Assembly: GCA_040007395.1 (NCBI GenBank)
Contig: JBDTVG010000146.1
Location: 1-45,500 of the forward strand
DNA: 45,500 bases
Direction: 5' to 3'
DNA from: DATGFK01 sp040007395
GTDB taxonomy: Bacteria > Chloroflexota > Anaerolineae > Aggregatilineales > UBA2796
A program made the position numbers and the translations under genes. Positions 1 through 9,146 of the stretch are shown piece by piece. The number at the start of each line of letters is the position of its first letter. Position 1 is the first letter of the stretch. Below the pieces are notes generated by a model that saw nothing but the letters and a program-made list of their open reading frames with translations, made no database searches and was not told the DNA's origin.

Positions 1-203
1 CGTCGATTTATCATTTCCTGAGATTAACCGCTTTTTACCCTAAGCGACTGTCCTGAGGATCTAATCCTCACACCTTTCAAACGTTGAGTTCGAGCCAATT
101 TTTGGGTCAGAAAGCTCATTAGCACTTATTCGCTTATAAAGAACAGAACATGCGATTGCCCTACTCCCCATGCAAGGCATGTTTCAAACTACCCCGCTTG
201 CGC

Positions 204-209
204 TATAAT
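204..209 (+). promoter_or_regulatory. Probable -10 box upstream of moxR
   Basis: A perfect TATAAT lies about 50 bases ahead of the moxR start at 260. No good -35 box sits 16-18 bases upstream (the best there is TTTCAA), so this is a moderate call based on the -10 hexamer and its position. Bases 1-203 contain no convincing gene. One frame is open from base 2 to a TAA at 40-42 and could be the tail of an upstream gene, but 13 codons are too few to judge. Confidence 0.45.
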
Positions 210-259
210 GGACATTTCTGATGTGTCATTGTTATTTCATCCCAATGGTGTGTTGATTA

Positions 260-1237
260 ATGCAAGCAGCAAAACCTGTTCAGTCGGTTGCCGAACGTCT
301 CATCGAAAATGTTAGCCGCGTCATCATCGGCAAAAAAGCCGAGATACGGTTGACCGTCATCGGTCTGTTATGTCAGGGCCATATTCTGCTAGAAGATGTG
401 CCCGGTGTCGGGAAAACGGTCTTGGCGAAGGCATTGGCCCGATCTGTCGGGTGCAGTTTCAGCCGTATCCAGTTCACGCCCGATATGCTCCCCTCGGATG
501 TGACAGGCATTTCTATCTTCAACCAGCAGTCTCGCGAATTCGAGTTTCGGGCTGGCCCCATCTTTGCCCAGATTGTGCTCACTGACGAAATTAACCGAGC
601 GACTCCTAAAACTCAATCAGCGCTGCTAGAGGCAATGGAGGAACGGCAGGTCACTGTCGATGGGATCACCTATTCGCTTGAGCAGCCGTTTATGGTGCTA
701 GCGACGCAAAACCCTATCGAGTACGAAGGGACTTTTCCGCTGCCCGAAGCACAGTTGGATCGCTTTCTGGTGCGCTTGCGGCTTGGCTACCCGACTCCGC
801 AGGAAGAAGTCGCCATGCTGGACATGCAGCAGTTCAAACATCCACTCAACGATTTGATGCAGGTCGTGAGTATTGACGAACTGGTAGGGGCGCAGAAAGC
901 CGTCAAGAATGTGTATGTCAACGACGATGTGAAGCGCTATATTGTCGAGATCGTCACGGCGACACGCAACTTGCCAGAGGTCTACTTGGGCGCGAGTCCA
1001 CGTGGCGCATTAGCACTGTATCGATCAGCCCAAGCGCGGGCTGCCGTTGCTGGACGCGATCACGTGATTCCAGACGATGTGAAAGCATTGGCGGAAGCGA
1101 CCCTCGCCCATCGCCTGATCGTTGGCCCGACAGCACGGATCAAGGATGTGACCACACGCGGCATTATCCAGAATTTGCTGAACGTAATCCCTGTACCGGG
1201 CGCTAGTGTCGGGTTGCGCCCGATCACGATTTCCTAA
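260..1237 (+). CDS. MoxR-family AAA+ ATPase
   Basis: This 325-residue protein is a MoxR-type AAA+ ATPase, a family of chaperone-like ATPases that assemble or activate partner proteins, often ones with VWA domains. Walker A is visible as DVPGVGKT near residue 47 and Walker B as LTDEINRA near residue 108. The sensor region contains ATQNPIEYEGTFPLPEAQLDRF in two adjoining parts, typical of MoxR, and a lid domain follows. The length is normal for the family. The next gene, a DUF58 protein, starts one base after the stop codon, and this pairing is the classic MoxR-DUF58 arrangement. The substrate is unknown. The ribosome binding site ahead of ATG 260 is weak. Confidence 0.93.
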   Translation: MQAAKPVQSVAERLIENVSRVIIGKKAEIRLTVIGLLCQGHILLEDVPGVGKTVLAKALARSVGCSFSRIQFTPDMLPSDVTGISIFNQQSREFEFRAGPIFAQIVLTDEINRATPKTQSALLEAMEERQVTVDGITYSLEQPFMVLATQNPIEYEGTFPLPEAQLDRFLVRLRLGYPTPQEEVAMLDMQQFKHPLNDLMQVVSIDELVGAQKAVKNVYVNDDVKRYIVEIVTATRNLPEVYLGASPRGALALYRSAQARAAVAGRDHVIPDDVKALAEATLAHRLIVGPTARIKDVTTRGIIQNLLNVIPVPGASVGLRPITIS

Positions 1238-1238
1238 G

Positions 1239-2477
1239 ATGCCGAACCGACGACTTGGAATTTACCTGCTACTGATAGCCTGTTTGCTGCTAGGGTTGTA
1301 TTCAGGGCGGCGATTTTTCTTTAATCTCGCGTATCTGTTCGGTGCATTGATAATCTTTTCGCTGGTGTGGGCTTGGACTTCAGTGAACTGGGTGCGTTTG
1401 GCGCGGCGAACCCGTGCGCGACGTGCTCAGGTAGGCCGCACGCTGGACGAAACGTTCAGTATCCGTAATGCCAGCATACTGCCCAAAATTTGGCTAGAAG
1501 TGCGTGATCATTCTGATCTGCCGGGACACAATCCGAGCGTCGTTGCGCCGATGCTGTGGCCTCGCCAAACTTTCCATTGGACAGCCCATACAACCTGTGT
1601 TGTGCGGGGCGAATACACACTTGGCCCGATCACCCTTGTGAGCGGCGATCCGTTCGGCCTATTTCAGGTTACACGCAAAGTCAATGCGACATCGAAGGTA
1701 TTGATTTATCCAGCAACCGTCCCCGTTCACAGCTTCACAATACCAACTGGACTGCTGGCCGGCGGCGATGCACAACGTCAACGTACCCACGCCGTGACAA
1801 CGAATGCAGCGGGAGTACGTGAGTATGCACCGGGCGACAGCTTCAACCGTATTCATTGGCGAAGTTCCGCCCGTAAAGATCGTTTGTTGGTCAAGGAGTT
1901 CGAGCTTGATCCGATGGCGGACGTGTGGATCTTGCTTGACCTCTCGATGACAGCGCAATACGAGCGCCCCTATACATTGGAAGGGTGGAACGCCGGAGAT
2001 TTCTTCGTCCCGCCCTCAACCATCGAATATGGGATAGTGATTTCCGCTTCACTCGTGGAATACTTCCTGACCAAAGAGCGGGCATTGGGCTTCGTGACCT
2101 ATACACCAGTGCATTCGATCTTCCAGCCAGATCGCGGTAATCGCCAATTAACCCGTATCTTTGAAGCGCTAACAGTCGCCCGCGCCGAAACAGATGTCAC
2201 TTGTGATCAGCTTGTAGCACTCGAAGGGCATCATCTGTCTCGCGGCAGTACAGTCGTGATTATCACTGCCGACCCAACGGACAACTGGATTAGCGAGGCC
2301 GCGCTGCTCGTCCGGCGGGGTTTGCGTATTGTTGCTATCGTCATGGACCCCTACAGCTTTGGTGAAGACTCAGTTCGCAGCATCGACGAGACACAAAAGC
2401 TGCTTGAGGCCAACGGTGTACTCACTTATATTGTGCATCAAGGTGATAACCTTACGGCGATTCTCAGCCAGCGTTAA
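1239..2477 (+). CDS. DUF58 protein, partner of MoxR
   Basis: This 412-residue protein has two N-terminal membrane segments (about residues 6-20 and 25-45), then a soluble part with the DUF58 signature GVREYAPGDSFNRIHWRSSA and a C-terminal VWA-like region. DUF58 proteins are the usual partners of MoxR ATPases and are thought to act at the membrane, but their activity is not defined. A GTG at 1206 would overlap moxR by 32 bases. ATG 1239 is preferred because it follows the moxR stop directly and begins the hydrophobic segment. The transglutaminase gene often found next in such operons is absent. The stop codon shares the palindrome TTAA with the stop of the convergent nudK gene. Confidence 0.9.
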   Translation: MPNRRLGIYLLLIACLLLGLYSGRRFFFNLAYLFGALIIFSLVWAWTSVNWVRLARRTRARRAQVGRTLDETFSIRNASILPKIWLEVRDHSDLPGHNPSVVAPMLWPRQTFHWTAHTTCVVRGEYTLGPITLVSGDPFGLFQVTRKVNATSKVLIYPATVPVHSFTIPTGLLAGGDAQRQRTHAVTTNAAGVREYAPGDSFNRIHWRSSARKDRLLVKEFELDPMADVWILLDLSMTAQYERPYTLEGWNAGDFFVPPSTIEYGIVISASLVEYFLTKERALGFVTYTPVHSIFQPDRGNRQLTRIFEALTVARAETDVTCDQLVALEGHHLSRGSTVVIITADPTDNWISEAALLVRRGLRIVAIVMDPYSFGEDSVRSIDETQKLLEANGVLTYIVHQGDNLTAILSQR

Positions 2478-3061
2478 GCAGGCTGATCGAGTAAGTTATG
2501 CAGTTTGGCATACTGTAACAGCATAATCGTCTTGCCATCCATAATTTCGCCAGAGTCGATCTTATGCAGCGCCTCATCAAGGCTGATCTCTAAAATGTCG
2601 ATGTCTTCGCCGTCCGAAACCAACCCGCCACCATCAGTAGCTTTTAATTCGTTGGGATATTCAGCCACGAAGAAATACAACTTTTCAGTGACTGAACCGG
2701 GACTCATAAACGCCTCAAAGACCTTTTTGACATCGTGGACGCGATAGCCTGTTTCTTCCTCGGTTTCCTTCTTGATAGCGGCTTCAGGCTCGTTCTCGTC
2801 AAGTAAACCCGCACACGCTTCGATTAGGATACCGGAGTGGTTATTGACGTAGGCTGGGAAGCGAAACTGGCGGGTTAGAATCACGGTTTGCTGCTGGCGA
2901 TTATAAAGCAGAATGGTCGCACCATTGCCGCGATCATACGTTTCGCGGTTTTGCAGTTGCCATGTCCCATCGCGGCGTTGATATTCAAAGGTCGTCTTTT
3001 TTAGGACATACCAATCATCGGATAGCGTTTCGACTTTCTGGATTTTGATGCGATCTTGCAC
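2474..3061 (-). CDS. nudK: NudK-like GDP-mannose pyrophosphatase (NUDIX hydrolase)
   Basis: This 195-residue NUDIX enzyme closely resembles E. coli NudK from memory: the core AGLLDENEP followed by KETEEETGY, then FMSPGSVTE, and the C-terminal stretch GEIMDGKT. The NUDIX box has one residue fewer than the general consensus between the first Glu and the RE motif, which is also true of NudK. The family hydrolyses GDP-mannose to GMP and mannose-1-phosphate. A mannose-1-phosphate guanylyltransferase gene lies at 13718, so synthesis and breakdown of GDP-mannose are both encoded nearby. ADP-ribose pyrophosphatase activity is the main alternative. The gene is convergent with the DUF58 gene and overlaps it by 4 bases. 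Confidence 0.85.
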   Translation of the reverse strand: MQDRIKIQKVETLSDDWYVLKKTTFEYQRRDGTWQLQNRETYDRGNGATILLYNRQQQTVILTRQFRFPAYVNNHSGILIEACAGLLDENEPEAAIKKETEEETGYRVHDVKKVFEAFMSPGSVTEKLYFFVAEYPNELKATDGGGLVSDGEDIDILEISLDEALHKIDSGEIMDGKTIMLLQYAKLHNLLDQPA

Positions 3062-3133
3062 AGTGATTTTGCCTCTGTCTAAATTGCGCCCTATCTTTAT
3101 AGGCCAGCTACCCTATTTTTCCTCATTGGTTAC

Positions 3134-3895
3134 TTACTGTTGTAGACTAGCGACCAGCAACCCACCTTTCAGGGCGAACGCATAGTCGGGCTGGATGTGC
3201 ATCGCTTGTTTCACCGACTCCGGCACTTCGGTGAACAAAGTTTTGAGCATAGCAACTTTGGCTTCAGGCGTAGAGATCCGCACCACCCAATCGTTAAAAT
3301 CCAAGACTACATCCCACGTTTCGACTACCTGTGACTCGAAGCCTGTTTCCGTGAGCATCGATTGCCACTGGCGGATGCTGTGATCGCGCACATGGGAGCC
3401 ATCTCGCAAAAATTCAATCGTCTGTAAAAAGGTATCTTGGAACGGATCTTCGGGCGCGACACAATCGCTCAGGATGAAACGACCACCGGGTTTGAGCGCA
3501 CGCCGAAACTCACGGAGCGCCTTACGTGGATCGGGCCAGTGGTGAGCGCTATAGCGTGAGGTTATACAATCGAAAGTATGCGCCTCGAAGGGCAACTGTT
3601 CAACGTCGCCTAGCCGGGTCTCGATGTTGCTTAGGCTGCGTGCTGCCGCTAACGCCTGTACCTGATCGAGCATGGCTGCTGTCAGATCGAGCGCCGTAAC
3701 ATGGGCGACATGCGGCGCAAAAGCCAATGCCGTATGCCCTGCACCACAGCCCGCATCTAGCACATGAGCCGTATTCGGCAAAGCCGCGATGCGTACCATT
3801 GTTTGTAGATCTTTGCCCTGTGCATGAACCACACTGGTGCTATAATTTGCAGCCGCCTTACCAAACTGCTCCTGCACCGACGTTTTGATGTCCAA
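3134..3895 (-). CDS. Class I SAM-dependent methyltransferase
   Basis: This 253-residue protein has a complete class I methyltransferase fold. Motif I is VLDAGCGAGHT near residue 45, an acidic residue ends the second strand (ALDLT), and a SRYSAHHWPDP motif with the helix after it resembles the UbiE/BioC/Methyltransf_11 group. The N-terminus (VQEQFGKAAANYSTS) resembles BioC and related small-molecule methyltransferases. The substrate cannot be read from sequence, and there are no biotin genes next to it. It reads in the same direction as nudK with a 72-base gap, so co-transcription is possible. Confidence 0.88.
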   Translation of the reverse strand: MDIKTSVQEQFGKAAANYSTSVVHAQGKDLQTMVRIAALPNTAHVLDAGCGAGHTALAFAPHVAHVTALDLTAAMLDQVQALAAARSLSNIETRLGDVEQLPFEAHTFDCITSRYSAHHWPDPRKALREFRRALKPGGRFILSDCVAPEDPFQDTFLQTIEFLRDGSHVRDHSIRQWQSMLTETGFESQVVETWDVVLDFNDWVVRISTPEAKVAMLKTLFTEVPESVKQAMHIQPDYAFALKGGLLVASLQQ

Positions 3896-4022
3896 ATCCG
3901 ATCTCCTATATTTGACGGATAGCCGTTACATTGATGGCAACAAAAGCGCTGAGGTTACGTATAGATACATAGTTTATATGATCTAAAAGCGAATGCTAGT
4001 GAGTGTATAAGGAGAGATAACC

Positions 4023-4433
4023 ATGTCTGAAGAATATAACGCCCCTGAGATACCCGAAAAGCCAAAGCGTGGCAGCGACAGGAATGGCAATAACCCAAGT
4101 TTTTCGGAGAACCCACCCGCCCGCATGATCGCGGCACTGAGCCTGATTGGGCTTGGTGTGATCTTCCTGTTGCAGCAGTTTGGTCTGTTTAGTCTGACTG
4201 GGAACTGGTGGGCGATCTTCATTCTGATCCCGGCGCTTGGCTTGCTGTACAACGGTTATACGACCTACCGAAATGGTGGCGGCTGGAGTATGGAAGCACA
4301 GGGACAGCTTACTGGCGGTGCGGCAATGCTGTTGGTTGCAGGTATTTTTATCTTCGGCCTGGACTGGGGTAAGGTCTGGCCTCTGTTCCTGATCTTGGGT
4401 GGTATATTCGCGCTGTTCAACTATCGTCGCTAG
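4023..4433 (+). CDS. Small membrane protein, LiaF/DUF5668-like transmembrane domain
   Basis: This 136-residue protein has a charged, disordered N-terminus of about 40 residues and then four hydrophobic segments (roughly 45-65, 70-88, 97-114 and 117-132). The small hydrophobic hairpins with Trp and Gly resemble the LiaF transmembrane region (DUF5668), found in cell-envelope-stress proteins. A good ribosome binding site (AAGGAGAG) precedes ATG 4023. No function can be assigned beyond membrane location. Confidence 0.75.
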   Translation: MSEEYNAPEIPEKPKRGSDRNGNNPSFSENPPARMIAALSLIGLGVIFLLQQFGLFSLTGNWWAIFILIPALGLLYNGYTTYRNGGGWSMEAQGQLTGGAAMLLVAGIFIFGLDWGKVWPLFLILGGIFALFNYRR

Positions 4434-4440
4434 CTCCTTT

Positions 4441-4469
4441 TTGCCAAGCGCCCGGCGAAATTCTATACT
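4441..4469 (+). promoter_or_regulatory. Sigma-70-type promoter for the LysM-C39 gene
   Basis: TTGCCA at 4441-4446 and TATACT at 4464-4469 are separated by 17 bases. This is a near-consensus housekeeping promoter whose start site would fall near 4476, about 30 bases before the ATG at 4507. Confidence 0.65.
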
Positions 4470-4506
4470 GTACGCGATAAAATGTGCCAGATAGGACACG
4501 CGCCGG

Positions 4507-5739
4507 ATGCGCCGATTATTGTTTGTGCTGCTTATCGCCATCGCCATACTCGCCAGTCTGCCGCGCCCGACTTATGCACAAGCGGCGACTCATGTGGTGC
4601 GCGAAGGCGAAACACTGACCAGCATCGCCAGCCGCTACAAAACCACTGTCGAAACGCTGATTGCACTCAATAATCTCAAAGATGGCGATGCCTTATACAT
4701 CGGGCAAGTGCTTAAACTTCCCGGTTCGGGGGCTGGGTTAACGAGCGCAGCACAACCCCAAACTCCCTCTGCACCGGGAACGTATACCGTCCAGCGCGGC
4801 GACACACTGACCAGCATCGCCAACCAATACGGGATCAGCGTTGATCAGTTGATGATTGCTAACAAACTTACCGATCCGTCGCTGGTGCGGATCGGACAAA
4901 TCCTCAAGATTCCCGGCGAAACCGCTGTAATGAGTGATTCTGCGGTGGCGGCATTGCCGACGTTCCCCGATGGCGAACAGACACTTTCGGCGGCGGGCGG
5001 CCCAGCGGTCACATTCCAGATTGCGAATGGAAGGCTGGTAGGGATTACGCTCCAAACCACCTCATCGGGTAAGCAAGGTTTTCCGCTGTCGTGCGAAGCC
5101 AAGATTGCGCAGCAGTTGGCGATGATGTATGGCTTGAACTTCGATGAAACCGGCTTCCTCAACAATCTGCCACATTCGATCAATCCCAAGCGCGGCTTTG
5201 TCGGTTCGACCAATGGACGCTTCTATTGGCCTCGTGACCTGATCGGTGGCTCGATCACGGGGCCGGGCGGCTATGGTGTACATGTTGAGGGTTGGTCGCC
5301 TGTCTTTCAGGCGTTGAGTGGCTTTCAGGTGAGGTTACTTTCGGCTAATCCGGTAGCGGCACAATCGCAAATTGACGCGGCGCTGCGACATGGTTACCCC
5401 GTAGCAGTCTGGGCGATTCTGGGTTTTCGCGAGAATATCGCCCACAACAGCGTGTGGATCGGTACATCTGCCGATGGCACAGTGATCGATTGTGGCGGGC
5501 CTGCGCCGAACTGCTATTATCTTGCTAGCGGTGAGCACGCCTATCTGATTCTGGGCAAGCGCGACGATTCCTATTTGCTGTTTAACCCCGGCGATGGTGA
5601 GATTTCTTATTTTTCGCGGGCGACGGTGATTACGGGCATTACTACGCTGTTCGCCGTGCCGACAGGTTCCGCGCCCGGTGCAGTCATCGTGCCAACGGCG
5701 GATCGCATCCCGGATCTGAGCCGCTTGCCGAATTGGTAA
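4507..5739 (+). CDS. Secreted protein with two LysM domains and a C39-like peptidase domain
   Basis: This 410-residue exported protein begins with a signal peptide (MRRLLFVLLIAIAILASL, ending near AQA at 25-27). Two LysM repeats follow, at about residues 29-71 (HVVREGETLTSIASRYKTT) and 92-135 (YTVQRGDTLTSIANQYGIS), so it should bind peptidoglycan or a similar glycan. The C-terminal half resembles the C39_2 cysteine peptidase family. The likely nucleophile lies in FPLSCEAKIAQQLAMMYG, the His in GEHAYLILG and the Asn/Asp in FNPGDG. Such domains often act as bacteriocin or peptide processing enzymes or as autolysin-like proteases, but the target here is unknown. The second LysM-enzyme fusion in the window, at 40678, has a very similar leader. 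Confidence 0.85.
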   Translation: MRRLLFVLLIAIAILASLPRPTYAQAATHVVREGETLTSIASRYKTTVETLIALNNLKDGDALYIGQVLKLPGSGAGLTSAAQPQTPSAPGTYTVQRGDTLTSIANQYGISVDQLMIANKLTDPSLVRIGQILKIPGETAVMSDSAVAALPTFPDGEQTLSAAGGPAVTFQIANGRLVGITLQTTSSGKQGFPLSCEAKIAQQLAMMYGLNFDETGFLNNLPHSINPKRGFVGSTNGRFYWPRDLIGGSITGPGGYGVHVEGWSPVFQALSGFQVRLLSANPVAAQSQIDAALRHGYPVAVWAILGFRENIAHNSVWIGTSADGTVIDCGGPAPNCYYLASGEHAYLILGKRDDSYLLFNPGDGEISYFSRATVITGITTLFAVPTGSAPGAVIVPTADRIPDLSRLPNW

Positions 5740-5757
5740 TGTGAACTTGATGATAAA

Positions 5758-6150
5758 ATGAGTAGGCTTAATTGGTGGCGGCAGCAAGCTAGACAGTTAA
5801 AGAAACAAACTTACACGCTCTATTTTGCCTATCGAGATCCACGCACACCGATCTTGGCAAAGGTATTCACGGCCTGTGTAGTGGCTTACGCCTTTAGCCC
5901 AATTGATCTAATTCCCGATTTTATCCCTGTGTTGGGCTATCTGGATGATCTGATTATTGTACCGATAGGCATTGCTATTGCGCTCAAACTCATTCCCGGC
6001 GAGGTTATCGCGGATAGCCAGCAACGCGCCGTCGAACTCATGGCACAAAACAGGCCGATCAACTGGATCGCCGCTGCTGTGATTGTCATGGTCTGGATTC
6101 TGCTAGCGATGCTCTGCGTGATGCTAATCATCAAGACATTGCAGAAATGA
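5758..6150 (+). CDS. YkvA-family (DUF1232) membrane protein
   Basis: This 130-residue protein carries the DUF1232 core: a YRDPRTP start followed by AYAFSPIDLIPDFIPVLGYL and DDLIIVP. The core forms a re-entrant hydrophobic hairpin, and there is a C-terminal membrane span (about residues 103-126). YkvA proteins are small inner-membrane proteins of unknown activity. The gene starts 18 bases after the LysM-C39 gene, so the two are probably one transcript. The ribosome binding site is weak. Confidence 0.85.
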   Translation: MSRLNWWRQQARQLKKQTYTLYFAYRDPRTPILAKVFTACVVAYAFSPIDLIPDFIPVLGYLDDLIIVPIGIAIALKLIPGEVIADSQQRAVELMAQNRPINWIAAAVIVMVWILLAMLCVMLIIKTLQK

Positions 6151-6219
6151 CAACTAGCAATCATGATAATGCGAGATACTAAACGTAAGTAGATCTGAAG
6201 CATCAAGAAAGATGTGTGG

Positions 6220-6762
6220 ATGTTACTCGGTTCTAAAACGACTTTTGCCATCGAATTCGAGGTCGATGATCCTCCGGCGTTAGATGCACATACTCTTGAA
6301 CAACACACACACTATGTGTTTGGGAAGATGTGCTTTTGGGTAGAAGACTCTATGGTTGGAAACTACGAATTGGGAGGCGTGCTTGGTGTGGCTACAGCGA
6401 ATTTCACTCCCCTACTTCGGAACAAAGGATCACGTCGAGATCCAGATCTATGGAGCAAGCCCGCAGAAATTGTGTACAAAACAATCGATGACGCGCTATA
6501 TGTAGATAGCGGTCAAACGGATGAACAAGTAAGTTTAGATGCGAAAAAATATGGCAAATTCATTGCTACCCCTAATGGGTTTGATGTATTCGATGACTGG
6601 AAAGCATATCTCATCCAAGGGGATACATCCGCACGATACATATGGAAACAACGTTATGATGAAGGAATCGTTCATGAAGCTTTATTGGGAGTTGACGAGT
6701 TCGATTTACGGCTTCAGGAATTCGTTGACTGGTTTAATATTAACTATGGAAAGCGACAATGA
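6220..6762 (+). CDS. Imm42-like immunity protein, no toxin next to it
   Basis: This 180-residue protein has no membrane segments. Its N-terminus (LLGSKTTFAIEFEVDD), the block FGKMCFWVEDSMVGNYELGG, and the end VDWFNINYGK resemble immunity protein family Imm42, which protects against polymorphic contact-dependent toxins. This is recognised from memory and not confirmed. ATG 6220 is chosen over GTG 6214 because AAGAAAG lies at the right distance and family members begin close to this point. The gene is clearly richer in A and T than prmA and the YkvA gene on either side, which suggests recent acquisition. No toxin, Rhs or secretion gene is adjacent. Confidence 0.6.
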   Translation: MLLGSKTTFAIEFEVDDPPALDAHTLEQHTHYVFGKMCFWVEDSMVGNYELGGVLGVATANFTPLLRNKGSRRDPDLWSKPAEIVYKTIDDALYVDSGQTDEQVSLDAKKYGKFIATPNGFDVFDDWKAYLIQGDTSARYIWKQRYDEGIVHEALLGVDEFDLRLQEFVDWFNINYGKRQ

Positions 6763-6769
6763 CTTGTTA

Positions 6770-6799
6770 TTGAAGGCAAGCGATGTTAGGAAATATTAT
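6770..6799 (+). promoter_or_regulatory. Possible promoter for prmA
   Basis: TTGAAG at 6770-6775 and TATTAT at 6794-6799 have an 18-base spacer and lie just ahead of the AAGGAG ribosome binding site of prmA. The match is moderate. Confidence 0.35.
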
Positions 6800-6830
6800 A
6801 AAGAAGAATATAGGCGGATAAGGAGCAACG

Positions 6831-7745
6831 ATGCGCTGGATAGAAATAGCGATGGAAGTAGACGGCGAAGCGGCGGAAGCCGTCGCCGAGGTATTACAGC
6901 GATACGGTCATCAGGGCGTGGCGATTGAGCAAGCTGGGTTCTTTATCGAAACGTGGGAAGATGCCGTACCGCCCGCCGAACGCCTGATCGTGCGGGCTTA
7001 TCTGCCAGAAGATGATCGGGCTGACGCAGCAAAACAGCAGTTGGAAGAAGCGTTGTGGCACTTGAACAAGCTCTATCCCATGCCGACTCCGCAATATCAG
7101 GTGATCGATGAGCAGGATTGGGCGGAGGCGTGGAAAGCGAACTATCATCCGGTGCATCTGGGCAAGCACATCTTCATTCGCCCATTGTGGATCGATGCCC
7201 CCGGCGAACCCGGCGATGTGCTGATCGCGCTCGATCCCGGTATGGCCTTTGGTACAGGCACACATCCTAGTACGCAGTTGGTACTCGAAGCCACCGAGGA
7301 TCTCATGGGGACGCACCCCGGCGCATCCGTATTGGATCTCGGTACAGGGTCGGGCATTCTCGCGATTCTGGCGGCAAAGCTGGGCGCGGCGCATATCCTC
7401 GCCCTCGATACTGATCCAATTGCGATTCGGGCGACTGACGAGAACGCCGCCGCAAACGGTGTCGCTGATAAGATCACCGCGCAGACGGGTAGTCTGGATA
7501 GCCTAATCCATGCCGCGACTCGTTTCGATCTGGCGCTGGTCAATATTCTGGCGAAAGTGATTATTGCGATGTGCGGTCAAGGCTTGGGCAGTGTCTTGCG
7601 TCCCGGCGGGATCGGCGTGTTCGGCGGCATTATTCAGGAGCAGGCCGAGGAAGTCGAGGCGGCGCTGCGTACCACTGGCTTGACTCCCTATGCACGGCGT
7701 AATTCGGGCGAGTGGGTGGTTATTGAGGCACAACGCGAAGTATAA
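6831..7745 (+). CDS. prmA: Ribosomal protein L11 methyltransferase
   Basis: This 304-residue enzyme trimethylates ribosomal protein L11 using SAM. The N-terminal substrate-binding domain (about 1-100) has the usual opening MRWIEIAMEVDGEAAE and the GVAIEQ motif. The linker contains EQDWAEAWKANYHP, and the catalytic domain has DPGMAFGTGTHPST and motif I VLDLGTGSGILAILAAKLGA. The later motif ALVNILAKVI matches the family. The length is normal. Start ATG 6831 has AAGGAG six bases upstream. The MBOAT gene begins 9 bases after the stop. Confidence 0.95.
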   Translation: MRWIEIAMEVDGEAAEAVAEVLQRYGHQGVAIEQAGFFIETWEDAVPPAERLIVRAYLPEDDRADAAKQQLEEALWHLNKLYPMPTPQYQVIDEQDWAEAWKANYHPVHLGKHIFIRPLWIDAPGEPGDVLIALDPGMAFGTGTHPSTQLVLEATEDLMGTHPGASVLDLGTGSGILAILAAKLGAAHILALDTDPIAIRATDENAAANGVADKITAQTGSLDSLIHAATRFDLALVNILAKVIIAMCGQGLGSVLRPGGIGVFGGIIQEQAEEVEAALRTTGLTPYARRNSGEWVVIEAQREV

Positions 7746-7754
7746 AGTTCACTA

Positions 7755-9146
7755 ATGACCCTTCTCGCTATCGGCTTGATGATCATTGCGGCGTTGGGTG
7801 TGTGGGTATTTCGCACACAACGGCGGATCGCGCTGCTGATTCTGAGTATTATTGCCCTGTACGCGCTGCAACCGTCTGGTACACCAACCGTGTTAGATTC
7901 GGCGCTGCCTACCGCTACATTGCTGTTGATTGTCGGGGTGTGGTGGTTGGTCGGTTCAGAGCCTACGCCTGTTGATCGCAAGCTGTTGTTGCTATTCGTG
8001 GGGGTGGCTAGCCTTGCGGCACTGATTAATAGCCTAAACAGCGGACAGGTTTTGACAGTGCTGCCACCGATTGCGGTGTTGGCGATTGGGACGGTCAGTG
8101 TCGGCGCGATTGTACCAAGAACCGACAGCGCTGTACGCCGCCAGATGGGGTTGATTTTCGTCGTATTGATTATCCTGCTGTTGGTGATCTTGAAGTTGCC
8201 TGCCTTGCAAACCGTTGTGAGTGGATCGCTATCGCGTTCTATTGGGCAAACCATTATCCCCGGCTGGCAATGGTTGGGCTTCTCATACATCGCCTTCCGG
8301 CTGATGCACGTCTTACTCGATTATCGCAATCAGCGGCTTGGCGCAGTCAACCTGACTGACTTTGCCCTGTATACGATCTTCTTCCCGGCGATCCCTGCTG
8401 GCCCAATTGACCGGATCGAGCATTTCACCCGCGAACTAGATCAGCCTATCACCCTTGATGCAGATCGGATCATCAATGGCTTGACGCGGATCGGCATCGG
8501 GCTATTCAAGAAGTTCGTGCTAGCCGATACATTGGCCTATCTCGCGCTCAGTCCGCAGTTGGTGGAACAGACTCGCCCCGGATCGTTTTTGATCACATGG
8601 ATCATGGTCTATGCCTATGCGTTCCGGCTGTTCTTTGACTTTTCCGGCTACACCGATATTGCCATTGGCATCGGCATTCTGGCAGGAATCAAGCTGCCAG
8701 AAAATTTCACCTCGCCCTACACCAAGCGCAATATCAGTGCTTTTTGGAATAGTTGGCATATTACGCTGTCGCTGTGGTTCCGCAACTACTTTTTCACGCC
8801 GCTGAGTCGAGCGCTGATGGGGTCATCGCTGCGATCCCAACGCCTGCTGATCATTCTACTGGCGCAGGTTAGCACCATGATTTTGATCGGATTATGGCAT
8901 GGCATCGCGCTGAATTTCGTGCTGTGGGGGGCTTGGCACGGGCTTGGCTTGTGGTTCCATCGCTGGCTAACCGATCATACTCATGCTTGGGATGAACGTG
9001 TCCAAGCACAGCCCCGACTGGTGAGCGCAATCCATGTCTTGAGTGTGCTAGCAACCTTTCACTTTGTCGCGGTGGGCTGGATCTTTTTCGCGCTGCCTGA
9101 CCTCCCCTTAATCGGAAAAGCGCTGATGGGGTTGGTGGGGCATTGA
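7755..9146 (+). CDS. MBOAT-family membrane O-acyltransferase (AlgI/DltB-like)
   Basis: This 463-residue multi-span membrane protein has about ten hydrophobic segments. It carries the MBOAT core: FFDFSGYTDIAIGIG near residue 295, then NISAFWNSWHITLSLWFRNY and a WHGIALNFVLWGAWHG block with the conserved active-site His. MBOAT proteins of this type (AlgI, DltB, PatA) move acyl, usually acetyl, groups across the membrane onto cell-surface polymers. The stop overlaps the start of an SGNH-like gene at TGATG, and that partner fits the AlgJ/AlgX, DltD or PatB role. The acceptor is unknown. A nearby GT-C-like gene and GDP-mannose genes suggest an exopolysaccharide or glycan. Confidence 0.88.
   Translation: MTLLAIGLMIIAALGVWVFRTQRRIALLILSIIALYALQPSGTPTVLDSALPTATLLLIVGVWWLVGSEPTPVDRKLLLLFVGVASLAALINSLNSGQVLTVLPPIAVLAIGTVSVGAIVPRTDSAVRRQMGLIFVVLIILLLVILKLPALQTVVSGSLSRSIGQTIIPGWQWLGFSYIAFRLMHVLLDYRNQRLGAVNLTDFALYTIFFPAIPAGPIDRIEHFTRELDQPITLDADRIINGLTRIGIGLFKKFVLADTLAYLALSPQLVEQTRPGSFLITWIMVYAYAFRLFFDFSGYTDIAIGIGILAGIKLPENFTSPYTKRNISAFWNSWHITLSLWFRNYFFTPLSRALMGSSLRSQRLLIILLAQVSTMILIGLWHGIALNFVLWGAWHGLGLWFHRWLTDHTHAWDERVQAQPRLVSAIHVLSVLATFHFVAVGWIFFALPDLPLIGKALMGLVGH

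Noticed and set aside
2..42. Possible C-terminal tail of an upstream gene in frame 2
   Set aside because: Thirteen codons before a stop give no real support.
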